Translations under genes and position numbers: made by a program
In this document: piece after piece, positions 48,972-64,000 of the stretch
Layout: each line of letters starts with the position of its first letter
Position numbering within the stretch: position 1 is the first letter of the stretch
From: Amorphochlora amoebiformis
Lineage: Eukaryota > Cercozoa > Chlorarachniophyceae
Length of the DNA: 64,000 nt
Reading direction: 5' to 3'
NCBI GenBank assembly: GCA_054601695.1
Contig: BAAHQB010000029.1
Location: 496,001-560,000, forward strand
The notes under the pieces: generated by a model
What the model saw: only the letters and a program-made list of their open reading frames with translations
Database searches by the model: none
Told to the model about the DNA's origin: nothing

Positions 48972-49425
48972 TGGTCAGGGGGAGGTCAAAGCGCCATAGA
49001 GAGAGAGAGAGAGATTGAGCGAGAGAGAGAGATTGAGCGAGAGAGAGATAGAGGAGAGGGGAGGTTGGAGGGCAAGAGATAGGAGTTGTGATATAGAGAA
49101 ATTGCGAGGGAAAGGTGGAGAGACAAGGAGTGCGAGAGAGAGAGAGAGAGAGAGAGAGATCTCGAAAAACAGGGCTCCTTGAATGTAGAATAGGGTTTCT
49201 GAGAGAGGTAGGTGAGAGATGTCGACATGGGCAGGTAGAGAAAGAGAGACAAGATCTTTGAGCAAGATAAGTGATTAGTCATCGAGGAAGAGAAATGGAG
49301 AGAGAAAGAGAGAAAGAGAGAGAGAGAAATTGAGAGAATTTTTTTGGGAGAGATTCGGGTGGGTTTGGGTTGGGCGAAAGATCGCGCGCGAGAGATTTTG
49401 AGAATATGAAAATCGTTTTATGTAT
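48780..49425. repeat. GA-rich microsatellite block
   Basis: Mostly (GA)n with short unique interruptions (48788-49420). The Ser-Leu or Arg-Glu frames on both strands follow from composition. No exon is supported. Confidence 0.85.
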
Positions 49426-51441
<2,016 letters not shown>

Positions 51442-51833
51442 GTTCCATTGGTGTGCATCCCCGCAATTGCCAAAGGAGGAAATCCCTAACAAATTTAGAG
51501 CATTGTCATTAATTCGACTACTCGAAGTCGAAAGAGCCACCCCCGACCAAAAGCGAATCTCAAACCTGTCATAATTCTGGACCCGCCTCCATTTCCCCTC
51601 CCCTTACGTTACCATCTCCTCCTCCCCTCTAATAACACCCTAAAACCTCAATTCGATGAGATATGTGCGAAACCAGCGCTACGTAGTCTACTGATCCCTC
51701 GAGACAACCTCCCTCCTCCCCTCCCCGTAAACAGTGCAAACCTACTCAAAATTCCAAACTACCACACTTCCCGCCAAAAATTTGAAGTGAGTTTTTCACG
51801 GAGGGGAGAACCTTAAATGAGGCTCCCTTCTCT

Positions 51834-52061
51834 ATGATCGCTTTTACTCTGTCTTCGTCCTTCGAGTCGATCAAAAACGCGAAATTTTCGATGGAGAGCT
51901 CTATGTCTGTCATTCTTGTCTTGTGTGAGGTTCCGGGTTCGAAAGACGTGGTTGTACGGGTTAAAATAGCGTGTATGAGGGGTGAGGAGCGATCCGCGCG
52001 TGTGCTGGTGTGCCTCGAGCGCTCCCAGGAAGACCGAAGAATCGTAAGAATAACCGAATAA
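51834..52061 (+). CDS. Single-exon 75-residue hypothetical protein
   Basis: An open frame from ATG 51834 to TAA in unique GC-richer DNA: MIAFTLSSSFESIKNAKFSM, then SVILVLCEVPGSKDVVVRVK and an Arg/Glu-rich end RSQEDRRIVRITE. It looks like a small alpha/beta domain, but I recognise no family. An upstream piece (51420-51488, MMYNNATHVPLVCIP...) may be noncoding. The overlapping minus-strand frame 51813-52064 is a shadow. A donor-like gttccggg lies inside, so a spliced form cannot be excluded. Confidence 0.5.
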   Translation: MIAFTLSSSFESIKNAKFSMESSMSVILVLCEVPGSKDVVVRVKIACMRGEERSARVLVCLERSQEDRRIVRITE

Positions 52062-53079
<1,018 letters not shown>

Positions 53080-53378
53080 TTAATCGTTCGGACCAAAGTG
53101 AGACTTTCTCAATTGAATCCGAGCGCGCACACGTGTCACTGAATGACAGTCTAGACGGACTTTATATATTCCATGTGTGCCAGCTATTGAGGATCCGACA
53201 ACAGCGGTTTCAAAACAGTTTCGAACTCCAAGCTGTTGTAACGGTATAAACTACCGCTCCATTCAGTCCTCGTCGGATTCTATGGTGTGTTGGGTTGAAT
53301 CTTCGAGAAGGAGGGGGGAAACGGAGGGATGTGTTTCCTTTTGTTACCTTACGTTTTCGTTTGGTATTTCTTCTCCAT
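53080..53378 (-). CDS. Small basic protein, 3 exons, tiny introns
   Basis: Exons 53353-53378 (MEKKYQTK, donor gtaagg), 53255-53300 (FNPTHHRIRRGLNGA, acceptor tcgaag) and 53080-53232 (LGVRNCFETAVVGSSIAG, then KVRLDCHSVTRVRARIQLRK and SHFGPND, TAA). Introns are 52 and 22 bases. Phases agree and give 74 residues, rich in Arg and Lys. It could be a nucleic-acid-binding protein by composition, but I recognise no family. The plus-strand frame over 53177-53400 is the alternative reading and lacks convincing splice context. Confidence 0.5.
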
Positions 53379-53401
53379 TTTTTAGATTTGCTCCTAAGTA
53401 A

Positions 53402-54420
<1,019 letters not shown>

Positions 54421-54564
54421 CACCTGAATTCCCGCACATATTGCAAAGAAGGGTTAAGCCTGTCAACACCTGTTGAGAAACAAACAAACAACTATTTCCA
54501 GTTTCTCATACCAACACTACTTGTAAACAAGCAAGTCATAGCGAGTAATCGGGCCGTAGAACAA

Positions 54565-54905
54565 ACGGCTTCTACAGGCTACTAGCGGCTACTAGCGGCT
54601 ACTACAGCTACCAGCAGGAGACTCACAGATCCCACTGTTGTGGCTACCAGCCAGCGGCTACTAGTTAGCTACATAGCGGCTACTTGAGCAGCTATTAGCG
54701 GCTACTAGCTAGGTACTAGCGGCTACTAGATAGCTACTAGTGGCTACTAGATATTAAATGGCTACTACCGGCTACTAGATAGCTACTAGCGGCTACTAGC
54801 CAGCTACTAGCTAGCTGCTAGCTAGCTACGAGCAGTTACTAGCTACCAGCGGCTACTAGATGCCAGCAGCTTCTACTCGCTGTTTTATTAGTGAGCAGCT
54901 GCTAG
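54565..54905 (+). repeat. Degenerate CTACTAGCGG repeat
   Basis: About 25 imperfect copies of a 10- to 13-base motif around ggctactagc/tagctactag. Many units are near-palindromes (ctag, agctagct). It lies just beyond the 3' end of the minus-strand membrane-protein gene. The plus-strand frame before it (54425-54585) is only weakly coding-like. Confidence 0.85.
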
Positions 54906-54970
54906 CTATCAGCAGCCGTTGGCGAGAAATATCTAGTACCTCTACGTGCTACTACGGGTAGTTGAGGCAA

Positions 54971-60309
<5,339 letters not shown>

Positions 60310-60419
60310 AACTCCTAATCATGAGATCAGACGGTGGTTAGGAACAGCAGTTGGGTTAGTGTAAGGATAAAGTCGAGAGAGCATATACATACCTCCAAGC
60401 ATCGTGTCCTTTTTCGCAG

Positions 60420-60673
60420 TCTAAATATATTCGAACAAAAGGTACCAGTCAAAGACAAAACATGTGTACATTCAATCCGTAGACAAACCATGCACATGTA
60501 AAATATATTTCACTGCTCAGAGACACATCAAGCGCGTCCTCCACTTCCGAAGCAGTCAAGATTTCGAATTTAAGGCATTAAAATTTCGGAACCGACACAG
60601 TGAAAAATTAGAAATTGTTCTAGGGGTGACGAATCGGGGACTCACAAGTTTCAAAGCTTCTGAGTACACCTAG
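60420..60673 (+). CDS. 3' part of an unrecognised basic protein, 2 exons
   Basis: Exon 60420-60441 (LNIFEQK, acceptor tttcgcag, donor gtacca), a 79-base intron, then 60521-60673 (RHIKRVLHFRSSQDFEFKAL, then KFRNRHSEKLEIVLGV and TNRGLTSFKASEYT, TAG). The unspliced reading is also open from about 60425, so the intron is not certain. It is basic with alternating strand-like segments. No family is recognised, and the 5' exons are not found. Confidence 0.45.
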
Positions 60674-60976
60674 AGGCTCCAAAAGACAAATACGCTTTTC
60701 CGTTGGATTTTCTCCTAACATCGTCAGCAGAAGCCTGCCAGAAGTGTCAAACACTCAACTTGTAATACTGATTTAGCGCACATATGTTCAAAGTACCAAG
60801 GATAAATTAGATATAAAGAAATGTCTCTGAAAACGGATCATGTTCATAAAATAGATTTATGATACATCCTTAAGCGAATGGTTGATGAATGGTACTAAAA
60901 GGTTGCCAAAAGGTTCGCTTGGCTTGACCATATTAGCCGTCAAATTAAAAAATAAATTAAATTAAAAATCGCGGCA
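60674..60976. other. Intergenic DNA
   Basis: Unique AT-rich sequence with no exon signals that I can support. It should contain the 3' end of the preceding gene and the promoter of the next. Confidence 0.5.
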
Positions 60977-61423
60977 ATGCTCTCTCTGAGTCTGGCCCTG
61001 CTGATACCCCTCCTCACAGGGCACGCCCATACAACCTCGACGAACGCCTGTCCCCCCCTCCTGGCTACCCATAGCCGTAATGTCCCCCGTGGACGACAGG
61101 GTAGCCGAATTTATAAAAAGTATTTTTTCGCGGAGGCTGGAGGGCCCAAAAAGTGCAATCTCTCTTACTTTATGTTCACAATATGCAGAGTTTCTGTCTG
61201 GGTTTCGCGGGCATTCGGGAAATCACCGGATAGTAACGGTTGGAAGCAGAGCTCAGAGGGGGAACGGCAGGGTGGAGAGGTCAGAATTTTAGGATTTTGG
61301 GGGGGGGGGGGGGGAAGGATATTTGCGTTTGGAATGGGATTAGGGTCAGCGTTGGGGTTGGGGTTAGGATTAGGGTTTGGGTTAGGGACAGGATTAGGGT
61401 TAGGGTTAGGATCAGATTATTAA
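60977..61423 (+). CDS. Putative secreted protein, start exon
   Basis: ATG at 60977 opens MLSLSLALLIPLLTGHAHTT, a good signal peptide (hydrophobic core, then a polar cut region), followed by about 75 ordinary residues including EAGGPKKCNLSYFMF. From about 61295 the frame enters a run of 16 G (61299-61314) and TTAGGG repeats, so the Gly-rich end (to TAA 61423) is probably not real and a splice donor or stop is expected before it; the G run may also hide a length error. No family is recognised. Confidence 0.45.
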   Translation: MLSLSLALLIPLLTGHAHTTSTNACPPLLATHSRNVPRGRQGSRIYKKYFFAEAGGPKKCNLSYFMFTICRVSVWVSRAFGKSPDSNGWKQSSEGERQGGEVRILGFWGGGGGRIFAFGMGLGSALGLGLGLGFGLGTGLGLGLGSDY

Positions 61424-61590
61424 ACATGTCTTAGTCCGAGACCATTGACTCTAAGGTTAGGGTTAGGGTTGGGTTAGGGTTAGTTTTGGGGTCAAGTTTA
61501 CGCTTCAGATAAGGGTTATGGTTACGGTTAAAATAGAGTTAGGATTTGGTTAGGGTCAGGGTTAGGTTAGAGTTTTGGATGGGTTAGGAC
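61325..61590 (+). repeat. Degenerate TTAGGG tract
   Basis: G-rich telomere-like repeats on the plus strand, including a third copy of the catgtcttagtccgag block also found at 57.9 kb. They precede the CCCTAA array at 62.2 kb with the opposite orientation. Confidence 0.85.
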
Positions 61591-61599
61591 AATTTGTTA

Positions 61600-61627
61600 C
61601 GATACATATATATATATATATATATAT

Positions 61628-61689
<62 letters not shown>

Positions 61690-61917
61690 ATATATTATAT
61701 ATATATATAAATATATATATTAATATATATGTATATATACTTAATTATTACATATATATATATATATTCCATTTTATTATATATATATACACATAATATA
61801 TATTTTTTATATAGCAAACATATATATATTACGCATATTTAATATATATAACACATACGGAAATATTTAACATTATGACACAATACATCATCATAGGCAT
61901 CGGCTTTTCACGACTTA

Positions 61918-61956
<39 letters not shown>

Positions 61957-61961
61957 TACAT

Positions 61962-61998
<37 letters not shown>

Positions 61999-62073
61999 AA
62001 TGCATACATACATATAAATATATATATTTCTTTTTAACATATGTATATATACACACATAATATATTAATACAA

Positions 62074-62129
<56 letters not shown>

Positions 62130-62160
62130 ATATTATACATATATCATCATAGGCGTCGGC
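61600..62160. repeat. AT arrays with a duplicated 28-base block
   Basis: (AT)n with a direct repeat, catcataggc(a/g)tcggcttttcacgact, at about 61889-61917 and 62144-62171. The second copy sits at the border of the telomeric array. No gene is seen. Confidence 0.85.
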
Positions 62161-62222
62161 TTTTCACGACTCTTGGCCTTGTATGCACCAAACCCCAATC
62201 CTAGCCTCTTTAAGCCTAATTT

Positions 62223-62657
62223 TAACCTAACCCTAACCCTAACCCTAACCCTAACCCTAACCCTAACCCTAACCCTAACCCTAACCCTAACCCTAACCCT
62301 AACCCTAACCCTAACCCTAACCCTAACCCTAACCCTAACCCTAACCCTAACCCTAACCCTAACCCTAACCCTAACCCTAACCCTAACCCTAACCCTAACC
62401 CTAACCCTAACCCTAACCCTAACCCTAACCCTAACCCTAACCCTAACCCTAACCCTAACCCTAACCCTAACCCTAACCCTAACCCTAACCCTAACCCTAA
62501 CCCTAACCCTAACCCTAACCCTAACCCTAACCCTAACCCTAACCCTAACCCTAACCCTAACCCTAACCCTAACCCTAACCCTAACCCTAACCCTAACCCT
62601 AACCCTAACCCTAACCCTAACCCTAACCCTAACCCTAACCCTAACCCTAACCCTAAC
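62223..62657 (+). repeat. Interstitial telomeric array, ~72 CCCTAA units
   Basis: About 72 uninterrupted perfect CCCTAA units, far more regular than the other telomere-like tracts here. Both sides continue into ordinary AT-rich and unique DNA, so it is not the end of this sequence. The Thr-Leu and Gly-Leu/Arg-Val frames over it are artefacts. Confidence 0.98.
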
Positions 62658-62850
62658 AAATATATGTATATACAAAAAAAAAATATGTGTATATATATAT
62701 ATATATATATATTTGTATATTTTTTTTATATATTTATATTTTTATGTTTGTACATGGAAGACATGTACAGATACACTTATGTATAATATAAATTGTACAT
62801 ATTTTTGCAAACATATATATATATATATATATACATATATATGTCCTATA

Positions 62851-62896
<46 letters not shown>

Positions 62897-62906
62897 GTGT
62901 GTGTGT

Positions 62907-62981
<75 letters not shown>

Positions 62982-63134
62982 TATATACATCTAATGTACT
63001 CCCATAACCCATAAACATCTCAACACACACACACACACACACAAAACACGCACACGCAACAAACAAACACACACAAACGCATAGACATACGCTTATCTAT
63101 TCATCTCAAGTCTACTCTTATCCATTCATCTCAG
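62658..63134. repeat. AT and CA microsatellites
   Basis: (AT)n and CA-rich sequence with no supported gene. The last 30 bases are pyrimidine-rich and lead into the acceptor at 63134. Confidence 0.8.
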
Positions 63135-63215
63135 GTGTCAGGCCTGATGGCCGGACGCACGAAAATGGCACGTGCCGAAGATGATTACGACACAACGACC
63201 AGAGACCTCATCAAG
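63135..63215 (+). CDS. Internal exon of an unrecognised gene
   Basis: Acceptor catctcag, then 27 codons in phase 0: VSGLMAGRTKMARAEDDYDT and TTRDLIK, then gtcaga. The frame also stays open past the donor into GA-rich sequence. No family is recognised, and the other exons are not visible in this window. Confidence 0.5.
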
Positions 63216-63244
63216 GTCAGACGAATAGGAGGGGGGGAAAGACA

Positions 63245-63276
63245 TGAGCGAGATATAAGAGAGAGAGAGAGAGAGA

Positions 63277-63315
<39 letters not shown>

Positions 63316-63353
63316 TGAGAGGTGCGAGAGAGAGAGAGATGCGAGAGAGAGAG

Positions 63354-63414
<61 letters not shown>

Positions 63415-63466
63415 TGAGAGAGAGATATGAGAGAGAGAGAGAGATGAGAGAGACAGAGATGAGAGA

Positions 63467-63514
<48 letters not shown>

Positions 63515-63545
63515 TAAGAGAGAGAGAGAGAGGGAGAGAGAGATG
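63245..63545 (+). repeat. GAGAGATGA minisatellite
   Basis: A (GA)n-derived repeat with a unit of about 18 bases, agagagagagatgagaga, repeated about a dozen times with length variation and interrupted by one (AT)n block (63278-63312). The Arg-Glu-Met frames are artefacts. Confidence 0.9.
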
Positions 63546-63547
63546 AG

Positions 63548-64000
63548 ACTCCTGAGGCAAACACAATACAATACAGTAAACATATACATTATATCCATAT
63601 GTATTATGTGCACACACTCCTGAGGCAAACACAATACAATACAGTATACATATACATTATATCCATATGTATTATGTGCACACACTCCTGAGGCAAACAC
63701 AATACAATACAGTATACATGTACATTATATCCATATGTATTATGTGCACACACTCCTGAGGCAAACACAATACAATACAGTATACATATACATTATATCC
63801 ATATGTATTATGTGCACACACTCCTGAGGCAAACACAATACAATACAGTATACATATACATTATATCCATATGTATTATGTGCACACACTCCTGAGGCAA
63901 ACACAATACAATACAGTATACATATACATTATATCCATATGTATTATGTGCACACACTCCTGAGGCAAACACAATACAATACAGTATACATGTACATTAT
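63548..64000 (+). repeat. 68-base tandem repeat, 6.7 copies to the window edge
   Basis: Units begin at 63548, 63616, 63684, 63752, 63820, 63888 and 63956 with actcctgaggcaaacacaat. The unit ends ccatatgtattatgtgcaca + c. Copies differ at one or two sites (gtaaac/gtatac, atatac/atgtac) and the array continues beyond the window. The period is not a multiple of three, and there are no spacers, so this is neither protein repeat nor CRISPR. Confidence 0.97.

Noticed and set aside
53177-53401. Plus-strand 74-codon frame
   Set aside because: The minus strand gives a start, two small introns with good borders and a longer ordinary protein over the same bases.
62041-62994. 317-codon Thr-Leu frame and antisense Arg-Val and Gly-Leu frames
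   Set aside because: Translation of the CCCTAA array.
63138-63700. Minus-strand Ser-Leu-rich frames
   Set aside because: They read the GA minisatellite; the plus strand has a proper exon at 63135-63215.
63548-64000. CRISPR-like array
   Set aside because: Units are contiguous with no unique spacers, and the host is a eukaryote.

Overview
This is nuclear DNA from an intron-rich eukaryote, most likely a protist or alga that I cannot place further. The pointers are GT-AG introns, no operons or ribosome-binding sites, many TTAGGG/CCCTAA-type telomeric hexamers, and genes read with the standard code (TAA, TAG and TGA all end good models). Well over half of the window is (AT)n microsatellite, with smaller (CG)n, (CT/GA)n, (TAA)n and telomere-like tracts. 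The long Ile-Tyr, Arg-Ala, Gly-Leu and Ser-Leu 'proteins' read from these tracts are not genes.

Real coding sequence sits in short GC-richer islands, mostly 40-160 bases. Each island has a splice acceptor, an open frame and a donor, and the codon phases chain from island to island. I assembled these by hand without alignment or RNA data, so exon borders are hypotheses. Layout: a minus-strand TPR-like gene (1.8-4.2 kb); an inverted pair of a SINE-like repeat (4.6-5.8 kb); a minus-strand gene of at least eight exons (7.6-12.5 kb); a divergent pair at 13.5-18.1 kb, the plus member being a well supported SAM-domain gene; a small plus gene (18.5-19.6 kb); a possible plus gene (21.4-22.0 kb); and a plus-strand chain of 27 exons over 24 kb (22.7-46.6 kb). 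That chain encodes a GT14-like (core-2/I-branching) domain followed, in continuous phase, by a second DUF707-like glycosyltransferase domain and a disordered Pro/Ser/Ala-rich tail. Further right are small minus-strand genes (47.7-48.7, 50.1-51.4 and 53.1-53.4 kb), a single-exon plus ORF (51.8 kb), a minus-strand multi-helix membrane protein (55.0-60.3 kb), plus-strand coding pieces at 60.4-61.4 kb, an array of about 72 perfect CCCTAA units (62.2-62.7 kb), a plus exon at 63.1 kb and a 68-bp tandem repeat running off the right edge.

The most unusual feature is recurrent. Next to a real exon, inside its AT-inflated intron, lie one to four decayed copies of that exon's edge together with its splice site. 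I see this for at least nine exons in at least four genes on both strands. Introns also fall into two sizes: about 22-80 bases, and hundreds to over two thousand bases filled with (AT)n.
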